Shown: in pieces, positions 37,366 through 43,954 of the stretch
Layout: every line of letters starts with the position of its first letter
How positions within the stretch are numbered: position 1 is the first letter of the stretch
DNA from: an uncultured Paracoccaceae bacterium
GTDB taxonomy: Bacteria; Pseudomonadota; Alphaproteobacteria; Rhodobacterales; Rhodobacteraceae
DNA: 44,912 bases
Assembly (NCBI GenBank): GCA_937995865.1
Contig: CALKJA010000089.1
Location: forward strand, 1 to 44,912
Reading direction: 5' to 3'
The notes under the pieces: generated by a model
The model's input: only the letters and a program-made list of their open reading frames with translations
What the model was told of the DNA's origin: nothing
The model's database searches: none
Translations under genes and position numbers: made by a program

Positions 37366-38001
37366 TCATGCAGCGCCCGACGTTTCCATATTTCTTTCCT
37401 TGGCTCTGGGGGAGTAAATCCATCCTGTTGCAAGGCCGTGGTTCACTGAGTTCCCAGCTAAATCAAACTTGTGATCTGATATTGTAACCTTCGCAAAGGA
37501 CCGAAAGCCCTCATACCCATCACGAGCCACCCTGTGAATAACGCTATGGTTAAGCTTTAGGATGTGACCCTTTGGGTAAGTTTTAATTTCCGCCGCACCA
37601 CAACTTGCGATGCGTTCCATTTGCTTCATAGAAACAAGATGGTCAGAGGAAAGCGAAAAGTTTGGCTCACGCTCTAAAAATTCAGTAGGGCATTCATCCG
37701 ACCAAATATAGTTAACGTCATCCGTACCAAACCCGTCTGAATGCCATCCGTGTCGGTTCCCCATGTTTTCAGGACTAACATGAAATGTTTTTGCCGTTAG
37801 GTACACAAACCTATCACGCCAAGACGGCTCGTCTTTCAACGCCATCTCAACCATATATGAGTAATCAGACAAGTTTTGAGGAATCACCACATCCGCAGAC
37901 CCAGCAAGGCTGATCGGGCAATACATCCAAAACATCATTTCAGGGTTGGGGTTCACAAAAAACCCCATGTCAACAGGAGCCGCCCCATACTTAATCGCCA
38001 T
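37366..38001 (-). CDS. 2-oxoglutarate/Fe(II) oxygenase-like protein
   Basis: 211 residues from ATG 38001. The iron-binding triad of the double-stranded beta-helix fold can be placed: H87-x-D89 (NRHGWHSDGFG) and H156 (NHSVIHRVARDG), with R167 eleven residues later as the expected 2-oxoglutarate ligand (EGFRSFAKVTIS). Phage members of this superfamily often hydroxylate nucleic acids or proteins. The substrate here is unknown. It overlaps the gene upstream by 11 bases. Confidence 0.65.
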   Translation of the reverse strand: MAIKYGAAPVDMGFFVNPNPEMMFWMYCPISLAGSADVVIPQNLSDYSYMVEMALKDEPSWRDRFVYLTAKTFHVSPENMGNRHGWHSDGFGTDDVNYIWSDECPTEFLEREPNFSLSSDHLVSMKQMERIASCGAAEIKTYPKGHILKLNHSVIHRVARDGYEGFRSFAKVTISDHKFDLAGNSVNHGLATGWIYSPRAKERNMETSGAA

Positions 38002-38326
38002 TACGCACCTCAAATATATAAAGCATCAATTCTTGTTGGATATAAATATGAGCCATGCCAACAAAACTATGCCCGGACAAGTCATCTGGCATTGTACCGC
38101 CAGCCTTGTATGACTTGAAGCGGCGCACCTCACAATCGGCCTGCGTGTCTACCACAGCCCATAGCCACAGCATTCCGTTTTCTCCAGCCATTCTGATAAT
38201 CTCAGCACCCTTTGGCAACGTCAGCTCGAAATCTTCCGAAACTGGCATTTGATATTTCCAAATTCTATTGCCACTCGCGCCGCTCATCATCGGCCCCCTT
38301 ACAGACTCATCCCAATCTATTGCCAT
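37991..38326 (-). CDS. DUF7352-like phage protein
   Basis: 111 residues from ATG 38326. The pattern IWKYQMPVSEDFELTLPKGA, ML-WLWAVVDTQADCEVRRFK and HSFVGMAHI...YIFEV is the widespread phage type I recall as DUF7352. Beta-rich, unknown function. Overlaps the preceding stop by one codon. Confidence 0.65.
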   Translation of the reverse strand: MAIDWDESVRGPMMSGASGNRIWKYQMPVSEDFELTLPKGAEIIRMAGENGMLWLWAVVDTQADCEVRRFKSYKAGGTMPDDLSGHSFVGMAHIYIQQELMLYIFEVRNGD

Positions 38327-38535
38327 CACTCACCTCCTTCATGTAGCGCCCGACGCCCTGCGTCTGTTAGCGTGAAGCTAAACTCTTTAAAACGCTCTAG
38401 CCACCTGCCATCGTATTCTAGCTTGATCCACTCTTTTGCGTGGCAATTGCTAACGACTCGATTACTAAACCCGCTCACATCCTCGCCGCCGTTCATGTGG
38501 ATGTGCTCTAGTAGCTCTTTTTGCTTAGGTGTCAT
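38326..38535 (-). CDS. small winged-helix-like protein
   Basis: 69 residues, MTPKQKELLEHIHMNGGEDV..., ending FTLTDAGRRALHEGGE. The LTDAGRRAL end is typical of winged-helix DNA-binding proteins. Coupled to both neighbours by short overlaps. Probably a regulator. Confidence 0.55.
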   Translation of the reverse strand: MTPKQKELLEHIHMNGGEDVSGFSNRVVSNCHAKEWIKLEYDGRWLERFKEFSFTLTDAGRRALHEGGE

Positions 38536-38909
38536 TTATCGCCATCCAATGCGCTTAGAATGCGGTTCTCAAAGTCGGCTTGTGCTGCTGCTTTTGCGCT
38601 ATCTATGTCTTCAAAATAAATCCCCCCACCTGGCGCAGAAACCTCTATAGCCCCATCAATCATGACTAAAAACCTTCCAGTTCTTGGCATGGCGACAATA
38701 TGATACATAGTAGCCGTTGGGGTAACCGATGCAGGCAGTCCACTTTCTTCGTCATCCCACCAAACCAGCGGCTTAACCTTAGGCGCGGCCAAGTCTTCGC
38801 GCACATAACGCACCGCGCCGGGGTCGCCTTCGCTTGCGGGGTGCATAGATCCTGTGCCGTCAAGGTCTACCATCCAAATTACACTGTCTGCGCGTTCACC
38901 AGCCGTCAT
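38532..38909 (-). CDS. hypothetical phage protein
   Basis: 125 residues. VRYVREDLAAPKVKPLVWWD and the end DIDSAKAAAQADFENRILSA are patterns shared by many alphaproteobacterial phage proteins. Function unknown. ATGA overlaps with both neighbours. Confidence 0.6.
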   Translation of the reverse strand: MTAGERADSVIWMVDLDGTGSMHPASEGDPGAVRYVREDLAAPKVKPLVWWDDEESGLPASVTPTATMYHIVAMPRTGRFLVMIDGAIEVSAPGGGIYFEDIDSAKAAAQADFENRILSALDGDK

Positions 38910-39202
38910 CCGTCCAGCCCCTCGTCTTCCATAAAGAAACTATCGTAGTTCTTTGCCATTAGCGCCTTCATGCCGTCCGGCAACTCAGGCATGGTCACGG
39001 ACACATCCCGCTTCAGCATGTCCGGCTCGTAGTCGATGCCGTGCCGCTTCATCGCTGCCGAAAGCACAGATACCGCCACGCCATAGCGCCGGTGCGCCTC
39101 GCTTAGGCTCATGTTTTTCTCAGCGATATGCTTAAGAAGCGCGACACGGTCACGTGAAGGTCTACCAGCAAGGTCAGCCCATTTCTTTACCAATTCCGCC
39201 AT
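38906..39202 (-). CDS. HTH-type hypothetical protein
   Basis: 98 residues from ATG 39202. The region RDRVALLKHIAEKNMSLSEA, HRRYGVAVSVLSAAMKRHGI is an HTH of the kind seen in transposase-like or regulatory proteins; the C-terminus is acidic. DNA binding is likely, the target unknown. Confidence 0.55.
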   Translation of the reverse strand: MAELVKKWADLAGRPSRDRVALLKHIAEKNMSLSEAHRRYGVAVSVLSAAMKRHGIDYEPDMLKRDVSVTMPELPDGMKALMAKNYDSFFMEDEGLDG

Positions 39203-39915
39203 CAGAACGCCTCCTTTTCTTCCCACACGCTAAGCCCTTCCGCGTGCCCGCATGTCTTGTGGTTGTCCTTAGCCCACGAATGGACAAACGCTCTAAGCGC
39301 GGGCTTGTCGTTCTTTGCTATCCAGTGCAGCAAGGCGCGCTCATCATCCACAGAATACTTGGTTGCCTTCCTCAGACCCTTAACATCCTTGGTTGACCGC
39401 TTAGCAGCTTGCGCCGCTTTCTCCGCGTCAATAGCGGCCTTTTTGAGTTCCTCAGCCTCTCGCACGCTCTCTATGTTGGAAGCGTCTACTTGGGCCGCCA
39501 TCTCAGCCTTAGTGCGCGCCTCGTTAGCAACCTTCCAAGCTTCCCGTTCTGCGTGTGCCTTTGCGTCTGCAAGCTCTTTCTTGTACCCGCCGACAAGGGC
39601 CGTTAGCCCCTTGCTTATCTTGTCCAGGTCGTCAATCGTCGGCTTGTACTTTGCTATAGAGTCTTTCCAGACCTTGTGGAGCGGGGCGCTTTCAGCCTTC
39701 TGAGCATCTACAGCCGTTTTTTTAGCCGCCTTTATTTCCTTGTTAATCGCATCCACCGCGCGCATTTGCGATTCGCAATCAACCTTCTGCCCATCAAGCC
39801 AGTTTTCGGCCTCAGAAATAATCTCTCCATACTCTGCCGAAATCACCTCCAACGGGTCCAGGTCCGTTAAGTCGTCAAGTTCCGGGCCGCCGTTGTGCCC
39901 CATCTCTTCCGTCAT
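39202..39915 (-). CDS. long helical hypothetical protein
   Basis: 237 residues. After a short acidic Gly-rich start (EEMGHNGGPELDDLTDLDPL) it is almost entirely coiled-coil helix (Lys/Ala/Glu-rich, about 30-185), ending with a small domain (YSVDDERALLHWIAKNDKPA). This layout is common near phage recombination genes but I assign no function. It has its own promoter at 39942-39970 and the shared leader. Confidence 0.6.
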   Translation of the reverse strand: MTEEMGHNGGPELDDLTDLDPLEVISAEYGEIISEAENWLDGQKVDCESQMRAVDAINKEIKAAKKTAVDAQKAESAPLHKVWKDSIAKYKPTIDDLDKISKGLTALVGGYKKELADAKAHAEREAWKVANEARTKAEMAAQVDASNIESVREAEELKKAAIDAEKAAQAAKRSTKDVKGLRKATKYSVDDERALLHWIAKNDKPALRAFVHSWAKDNHKTCGHAEGLSVWEEKEAF

Positions 39916-39922
39916 GTCGTTT

Positions 39923-39970
39923 CTCCTTATCCTGCGCCCCTACTGTTGCACATGCGAATAGCGCAGTCAA
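39923..39970 (-). promoter_or_regulatory. promoter candidate with shared leader
   Basis: TTGACT (39970-39965), 17 bases, AACAGT (39947-39942), then the leader GCAGGATAAGGAG (39935-39923) ahead of ATG 39915. The 13-mer GCACATGCGAATA (39948-39960 on the plus strand) adjoins the -10 box. It resembles the sites at 35292 and 43242. Confidence 0.55.
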
Positions 39971-39991
39971 CAAGAAATATAATATCTGTCG

Positions 39992-40189
39992 TTATTCGCC
40001 CAGATCCCTAATGCGATAATAATCATCCCAGCTGCCAGGCCCCCTGATCGCCCTCATATCAACATAATTAATAGGCTCCATCCATTCATCTCTGCAATCT
40101 GTTGGCCCCATCACTATCTTAACTCCTGGCCTTTGTTTCTTGGCAAGCTCGTACCCTTCTTCTGGCGTCATTCCCTTATCCTTTGTCAT
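39992..40189 (-). CDS. hypothetical protein
   Basis: 65 residues from ATG 40189, MTKDKGMTPEEGYELAKKQR..., ending YYRIRDLGE. Small alpha/beta type with a PTDCRDEW segment. No family recognised. Confidence 0.5.
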   Translation of the reverse strand: MTKDKGMTPEEGYELAKKQRPGVKIVMGPTDCRDEWMEPINYVDMRAIRGPGSWDDYYRIRDLGE

Positions 40190-40193
40190 TCTT

Positions 40194-40400
40194 CTAGATT
40201 GTCGCTGAATTGGCTGCACCCCCGGCCCCTTGCTTTTCCACCGCCCTAAGGCGGGAAGCAGCCTCTTTAACGATTACCTTCTCAGCCTTGGAAAGTGGTC
40301 GCTTACTTCCCATGTGCTCAAGCGCGTTGATTAACTGCTGTGTCGTTCCTGTGAACATTAGTTTCATCCTTTCGTTAGTAATATCAAATTCAGCATTCAT
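40194..40400 (-). CDS. hypothetical protein
   Basis: 68 residues, MNAEFDITNERMKLMFTGTT..., helical (QQLINALEHMGSKRPLSKAE). ATG 40400 overlaps the upstream stop (ATGA) and follows GGGAAGG. No family recognised. Confidence 0.5.
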   Translation of the reverse strand: MNAEFDITNERMKLMFTGTTQQLINALEHMGSKRPLSKAEKVIVKEAASRLRAVEKQGAGGAANSATI

Positions 40401-40624
40401 CCTTCCCAGTCAGGACAAACCGCCGATGCCTCAATAAGTCCCAGGTCTCTTTCGCCGTTGCCGTCTATCTCAATAGCCCGACCTCCAACCGTCACAGTGT
40501 AGTCATCACCAGCATAATATGCGCCATACCAGGCCATTACTAAATCTATGCCGTCAAAGCCAACTGCAAACTTATGGGTGTCATCGGCGGTTCTGTTTGT
40601 GAACTTAATTACCGTTGTTTTCAA
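40397..40624 (-). CDS. hypothetical protein with TTG start
   Basis: 75 residues read from TTG 40624, MKTTVIKFTNRTADDTHKFA..., a beta-rich domain (YYAGDDYTVTVGGRAIEIDG). TTG was chosen because the ATG further upstream would overlap the macro-like gene by 70 bases and code for unrelated residues. Ribosome site AGGGAT. Function unknown. Confidence 0.5.
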   Translation of the reverse strand: MKTTVIKFTNRTADDTHKFAVGFDGIDLVMAWYGAYYAGDDYTVTVGGRAIEIDGNGERDLGLIEASAVCPDWEG

Positions 40625-40635
40625 CCGATTTATCC

Positions 40636-41016
40636 CTATCCCGTAACCCACGTGCTGCTCAGAAATACGTTGCTCGGCAGTCCTTCCCGCGCCAACACAT
40701 ACCAAACGTCTTTTTTGCTGTGACCCGCCAATCCCGTTCCTATCGGCGTCAACTCGTAACTGTCGTTCGGCGTGGATTTTGCGTACGCAATAAACCGGCA
40801 GATCGCCGCGTCTATATCGGCGAAGGGTATCGGCTGCAAATTGTGACCCTTAGTCGGGATTGCATACGAATGCCCCGTGATACCTTCCCCAACGCCATAC
40901 TCTGCGCCGTATTTTTCTTTGGCAAATTTCGCCGCACCCTTGCCGTGGCGTCCAGCTAGGTTCGATCCGAAAACAAAAATATCTGGCACGACCAATGAAC
41001 CTCTAGGTTCTTTCAT
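40636..41016 (-). CDS. macro-domain-like protein
   Basis: 126 residues. The start IFVFGSNLAGRHGKGAAKFA followed by a Gly-rich loop, GHSYAIPTKG and ELTPIGTGLAGHS is the signature of a compact macro-like fold found in phage and bacterial proteins that are thought to bind ADP-ribose-type ligands. It may counter NAD-based host defence or process ADP-ribose; this is inference. It overlaps the next gene by 14 bases. Confidence 0.65.
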   Translation of the reverse strand: MKEPRGSLVVPDIFVFGSNLAGRHGKGAAKFAKEKYGAEYGVGEGITGHSYAIPTKGHNLQPIPFADIDAAICRFIAYAKSTPNDSYELTPIGTGLAGHSKKDVWYVLAREGLPSNVFLSSTWVTG

Positions 41017-41263
41017 AGCTCTCTCCTTTCGTTAGACATAGTTCAACCTCATCCTTCATCGCCTCGATCATATCGCGGGATTTGCTTAGAATATTCTCTA
41101 GTGTTTTGCGCGCTTCGTAAACTTCACCGGCAAGCTGGTTTCGATCATCCGCTATCTGATGCCGCCTAGACATATCGTGCAGGTTTTGCGCGTGGGTGTA
41201 TTTTGCTATCGCACCTTCGATCTTGTCGATTTGCTTTAGGGTGTCGTTTAGTGCTTCAATCAT
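41003..41263 (-). CDS. helical protein, paralogue of the 2356-2607 gene
   Basis: 86 residues, MIEALNDTLKQIDKIEGAIA..., matching the protein at 2356-2607 over its whole length; both end in CLTKGES. It runs away from the second structured RNA exactly as its paralogue does from the first. Ribosome site AGGAGA. Function unknown; probably coiled coil. Confidence 0.7.
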   Translation of the reverse strand: MIEALNDTLKQIDKIEGAIAKYTHAQNLHDMSRRHQIADDRNQLAGEVYEARKTLENILSKSRDMIEAMKDEVELCLTKGESYERT

Positions 41264-41296
41264 GTTTATCTCCTGTATCTCTACTGTAATAACCTA

Positions 41297-41741
41297 TATC
41301 CCAATTGGTGAGCCGGTTGTGTTAGGCATAGGCAAGGAGTCCCCAGCACCTGGCTAGAGTCATCCTCGCCCAAAGCAATCTTGCGCATTCCAATCGGAGC
41401 CGCCGGAGCTTATAGGCCCTCGCCCCTGAGCAAGAAGGGTTCGGAGTGCGGTGTAACTTGCGATAGCCCTGCTCAAAGCCACCGTCCCCCCATGCTTCAC
41501 CGCCTAGGCTGCTGTTGCGGTTTGGGGGAGTCCCAGACTACCGCCTTCTCTGCACTCCGCCCCGTCTAGCTTTCGCCTTATCCGAAGAAGTGCACGGCCC
41601 AAAAAGGGTGCGTATGTGGAGGTATTTGGTTGAAAGATGGACCGGTTTGCGGTATCTATTCATTAGAAGCATCGAGATCTCCACAATCAGTCGGTGCTTC
41701 CAAGGCGGCGTTGAGGTGTGATGACCTCCGCCGCCGCTTTT
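41297..41741 (+). ncRNA. long structured RNA, copy 2 (family unknown)
   Basis: Partner of 2641-3096. The 5' ~230 bases are nearly identical to copy 1 and the middle (41540-41600) diverges but keeps its stem: TGCACT (41551-41556) pairs with AGTGCA (41589-41594). TGTGGAG (41615-41621) pairs with CTCCACA (41679-41685). GAAGCA (41666-41671) could also pair with TGCTTC (41695-41700), which would make a pseudoknot. The -10-like box is TGTAAT (41285-41290). No frame is shared between the copies, so it is not a gene for protein. Confidence 0.75.
41704..41741 (+). terminator. intrinsic terminator of RNA copy 2
   Basis: GGCGGCG (41704-41710) pairs with CGCCGCC (41729-41735), with inner stem GAGGT/ACCTC and loop GTGATG, then GCTTTT. 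The strand and position match the terminator of copy 1. From here to 41821 I see only two AAATTCTTATC repeats (from about 41775 and 41808). Confidence 0.8.
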
Positions 41742-41821
41742 CATTCTAGGCTATCGGATAGAAATGGCAAATAAGAAATTCTTATCGGTTAAAATTGGAC
41801 GATTATAAATTCTTATCTACC

Positions 41822-42043
41822 TCAGTCGCCTCCGATCCAACTCACGACTATACGCGTCTTAGTTCTATAAACCTCAATGTCAGGCATCTTCTGATCGACA
41901 ATACTTGAACCGTATAGAACTGATTTATTCGGTCCAAATTTATCAGGATAATCAACATAAAACTGAAACGCGGCCCAATGAGCTTTGTGGATCTCCGCCG
42001 ATGGAAAACCCTTAAATAAAACGTCCGGAAACTTATCAGCCAT
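41822..42043 (-). CDS. hypothetical protein, paralogue of the 7749-7976 gene
   Basis: 73 residues from ATG 42043 (ribosome site AAGGAG). It shares FPDVLFKGFP, KFG, VLYGSSI, MPDIEVYRTKTRIV and a Trp near the end with the rightward gene at 7749-7976. It is the last gene of the leftward accessory group that mirrors the early block. Function unknown. Confidence 0.65.
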   Translation of the reverse strand: MADKFPDVLFKGFPSAEIHKAHWAAFQFYVDYPDKFGPNKSVLYGSSIVDQKMPDIEVYRTKTRIVVSWIGGD

Positions 42044-42060
42044 ATTAGGCTCCTTCCCTC

Positions 42061-42123
42061 TTAGGCAAGGTTGACCACTAGAACCCCTAGTGCATCTGAC
42101 CTCGCATTTATATACCGCCACAT
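42061..42123 (-). CDS. possible 20-residue microprotein
   Basis: A frame MWRYINARSDALGVLVVNLA whose ATG overlaps the upstream stop (TAATG) and which ends before the ribosome site of the next gene. The alternative is a GTG-initiated extension of the gene downstream, which its paralogue does not support. Low confidence. Confidence 0.25.
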   Translation of the reverse strand: MWRYINARSDALGVLVVNLA

Positions 42124-42485
42124 TACTCTACGATATGGCAAACGACCCATACGAAATCACCATACATGCTGCCTTGGGCCTTAGCGGCGATTTCGTTCGC
42201 CTTGGACTCCGTTGAACATATAGCGATGGTTGCGCCGGTATCGTCCGCAAACACTTCCCACACCCTCTTAACTGGCTCTACCTCTACTGGCTCTAGGCAT
42301 AGAAACTCCATGTCCTCTGGGTTTCTGATATAGCCCCCACTAGCCTCGTCAGACCACATGCCCGAAGCCTTGCTGAAGTAGGACATTCTCTCATCGCCCT
42401 CGAAGTACCTCACGAACTGGTCACTTGATTTATCCGCCTCACTCAGCGGCTCCCACGACATGCGGTATAGTGTTTCTTTAGTCAT
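42123..42485 (-). CDS. hypothetical protein, 'SEADKS' family copy 3
   Basis: 120 residues. The N-terminal half (LYRMSWEPLSEADKS, MEFLCLEPVEVEP) matches the two rightward genes at 10142-10486 and 10526-11041; the C-terminal half (VWEVFADDTGATIAICSTES) is different and alpha/beta in character. Coupled to the Cys-rich gene upstream, the same order as in the rightward block. Confidence 0.65.
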   Translation of the reverse strand: MTKETLYRMSWEPLSEADKSSDQFVRYFEGDERMSYFSKASGMWSDEASGGYIRNPEDMEFLCLEPVEVEPVKRVWEVFADDTGATIAICSTESKANEIAAKAQGSMYGDFVWVVCHIVE

Positions 42486-42741
42486 CGCGACGCTCCAGAA
42501 AAGCCTTTGCCGACTTTAGGGATTCAAACTCTGCATCTGGCAAAACACTACCACACAAGCAAAACGATGTTCCTCGAATATCTTTGCAATAGTTATCGCA
42601 TTGGCTTACTTTAGGCGGGTTGATGTAGACATCGAAAGTATCGCCGTCGTATTGGGAGCAAACAATCACCCCTCGATCCGACTCCCATGTGTCGCAATAT
42701 TCATCGTCCCCCTTTATGAATCTTAGGTTATTCATCTTCAT
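42478..42741 (-). CDS. Cys-rich hypothetical protein, paralogue of the 9877-10152 gene
   Basis: 87 residues, LRFIKGDDEYCDTWESDRGV, then NPPKVSQCDNYC, FCLCGSV and LKSAKAFLERR, all shared with the rightward gene at 9877-10152. The ATG at 42735 is an equally good start. Conserved Cys suggest metal binding. Function unknown. Confidence 0.65.
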   Translation of the reverse strand: MKMNNLRFIKGDDEYCDTWESDRGVIVCSQYDGDTFDVYINPPKVSQCDNYCKDIRGTSFCLCGSVLPDAEFESLKSAKAFLERRDD

Positions 42742-42747
42742 TCCTAC

Positions 42748-43041
42748 TCACCAATCGCTGGTTAACGGCGTGTCCCTAGGGACTTGCGCCCACAACGCCA
42801 CGGGGTTTTTGATATATTCGCCATGATTGCTTATATACCCTGCCTCGGATCCGGCCCCGTAACCGTATAAGTTACACAATGGCGTGAACTCTCCTGCCGC
42901 GCGCTTTCGGCCATCAAGGAAAACGCCAAGACAATCTCGAAACATCTCAACCTCACAGACGCTAACCATCCCCCAATTGCCCTCTATGCGAATTTTATCG
43001 CCCACATACAGGCCCGTTTGGCTTTTTGCCGCATCATTCAT
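42748..43041 (-). CDS. hypothetical protein
   Basis: 97 residues, beta-rich (VGDKIRIEGNWGMVSVCEVE, LGVFLDGRKRAAGEF), perhaps an SH3-like domain followed by a Gly/Tyr-rich segment. No counterpart seen in the rightward block. ATG overlaps the end of the HTH gene. Confidence 0.5.
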   Translation of the reverse strand: MNDAAKSQTGLYVGDKIRIEGNWGMVSVCEVEMFRDCLGVFLDGRKRAAGEFTPLCNLYGYGAGSEAGYISNHGEYIKNPVALWAQVPRDTPLTSDW

Positions 43042-43219
43042 CTTCTTTCCCCTTTATCCTCGCGTCATAGGCCTCGATAGCCAGATCCGTGTGTTCGCTG
43101 GTGCCGGTGTGACGCCAGCTTAGAATGGTGGCTTTGGACTTTCCTAGCCCCTTAGCCACCTGCGCAATTGTCTTATCACCTCGGCTGTCTAGCCAAGCTC
43201 TGTATTCGATAGGTGTCAT
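43034..43219 (-). CDS. HTH protein, paralogue of the 8932-9108 gene
   Basis: 61 residues with the HTH TIAQVAKGLGKSKATILSWR and the end DLAIEAYDARIKGKEDE, shared with the rightward protein at 8932-9108. Probably a Cro/YdaS-like regulator. It heads the leftward accessory operon under the promoter at 43242-43270. Confidence 0.7.
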   Translation of the reverse strand: MTPIEYRAWLDSRGDKTIAQVAKGLGKSKATILSWRHTGTSEHTDLAIEAYDARIKGKEDE

Positions 43220-43224
43220 GCCTT

Positions 43225-43270
43225 CTCCTTATCCTGCAATTACAGTAGTCCAGAAATAAGACCATTGCAA
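43225..43270 (-). promoter_or_regulatory. promoter with shared leader
   Basis: TTGCAA (43270-43265), 17 bases, TACTGT (43247-43242), then GCAGGATAAGGAG (43237-43225) before ATG 43219. The leader is the same 13 bases as at 7577-7589 and 39923-39935. Confidence 0.6.
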
Positions 43271-43316
43271 GCACTATTATTGCGGATTTGGCATTATTCT
43301 GAGGCCATATTCCCAC

Positions 43317-43349
43317 AAAAGGAAACCCCCGCCGATTTCTCAGCAGGGG
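43317..43349 (-). terminator. strong intrinsic terminator
   Basis: CCCCTGCTGA and TCGGCGGGGG form a 10-bp stem (two T-G wobbles) with a GAAA loop, followed by TTTCCTTTT on the minus strand. It closes the operon ending with RusA at 43428 and insulates the promoter at 43225-43270. The stretch 43350-43427 holds nothing further that I can support. Confidence 0.85.
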
Positions 43350-43427
43350 CGAGGATAAGTGAAATTCCGTGAGTGATGCTCTGAGGGATGGATAAGAGCG
43401 AGAATTTCTATACGTACATTAGCAGGA

Positions 43428-43832
43428 CTAATCGACTAGCGCAACACCCTCAATGGGCCGAAGCTCAACAATTATCTCCCCACCCTTCCTAACCTCACCA
43501 CGCACAAGCGAAATAGAGTGCCATTTTGCGTCGTCCACACCTATTGCTTCTGCGATAGCGTCAAGGCCGTGCTTGCACCGCGCAAGGGCATTGTCCAAGT
43601 CATACGCTCGCCGTGATGGTGGGTGAAACGTGATAAACACAACGGCACCCTCCCAACCTACTGGCTTTATGCCTTGAGCCTTACACAGCCAAGCGCAAGC
43701 AAGCTTATACTTTCGCGCTGCATCCCTTTTCCCGATGGTGTTCCGCTGGCTCCCATTCGGGTTATACCCCTTAGGTAGCCACGGTATTGTCACGCTGATC
43801 ACCACCTTAACCACTCCAGCCACCGCTTCCAT
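43428..43832 (-). CDS. rusA: RusA-type Holliday junction resolvase
   Basis: 134 residues as drawn from ATG 43832; a GTG at 43802 that overlaps the upstream stop (GTGA) is a likely alternative. The family core is present: PWLPKGYNPNGSQR, VFITFHPPSRRAYDLDNALA and RCKHGLDAIAEAIGVDDAKW, with the catalytic Asp residues in DLDN and DD. It cuts four-way junctions left by recombination and helps make DNA fit for packaging. Last gene before the terminator. Confidence 0.85.
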   Translation of the reverse strand: MEAVAGVVKVVISVTIPWLPKGYNPNGSQRNTIGKRDAARKYKLACAWLCKAQGIKPVGWEGAVVFITFHPPSRRAYDLDNALARCKHGLDAIAEAIGVDDAKWHSISLVRGEVRKGGEIIVELRPIEGVALVD

Positions 43833-43954
43833 CGCGGCTTACTCAGAACGGCGTGTGTAGCTTCACGCGCCTCCCTCTCGGCCTTATTCTGCCCACGCGT
43901 ATCACCGCGTTGTTTGGCCCGCTTTACCGCCGCGATTGCTTCGGATCTGGTCAA
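43799..43954 (-). CDS. 51-residue basic protein with TTG start
   Basis: MTRSEAIAAVKRAKQRGDTR..., ending with a Trp/Arg-rich WKRWLEWLRW. The TTG start overlaps the methyltransferase stop (TTGA) after GGAGGCCGCGC, the same junction as before the methyltransferase itself. Probably nucleic-acid binding from its charge. Overlaps the RusA start as drawn. Confidence 0.5.
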   Translation of the reverse strand: MTRSEAIAAVKRAKQRGDTRGQNKAEREAREATHAVLSKPRWKRWLEWLRW

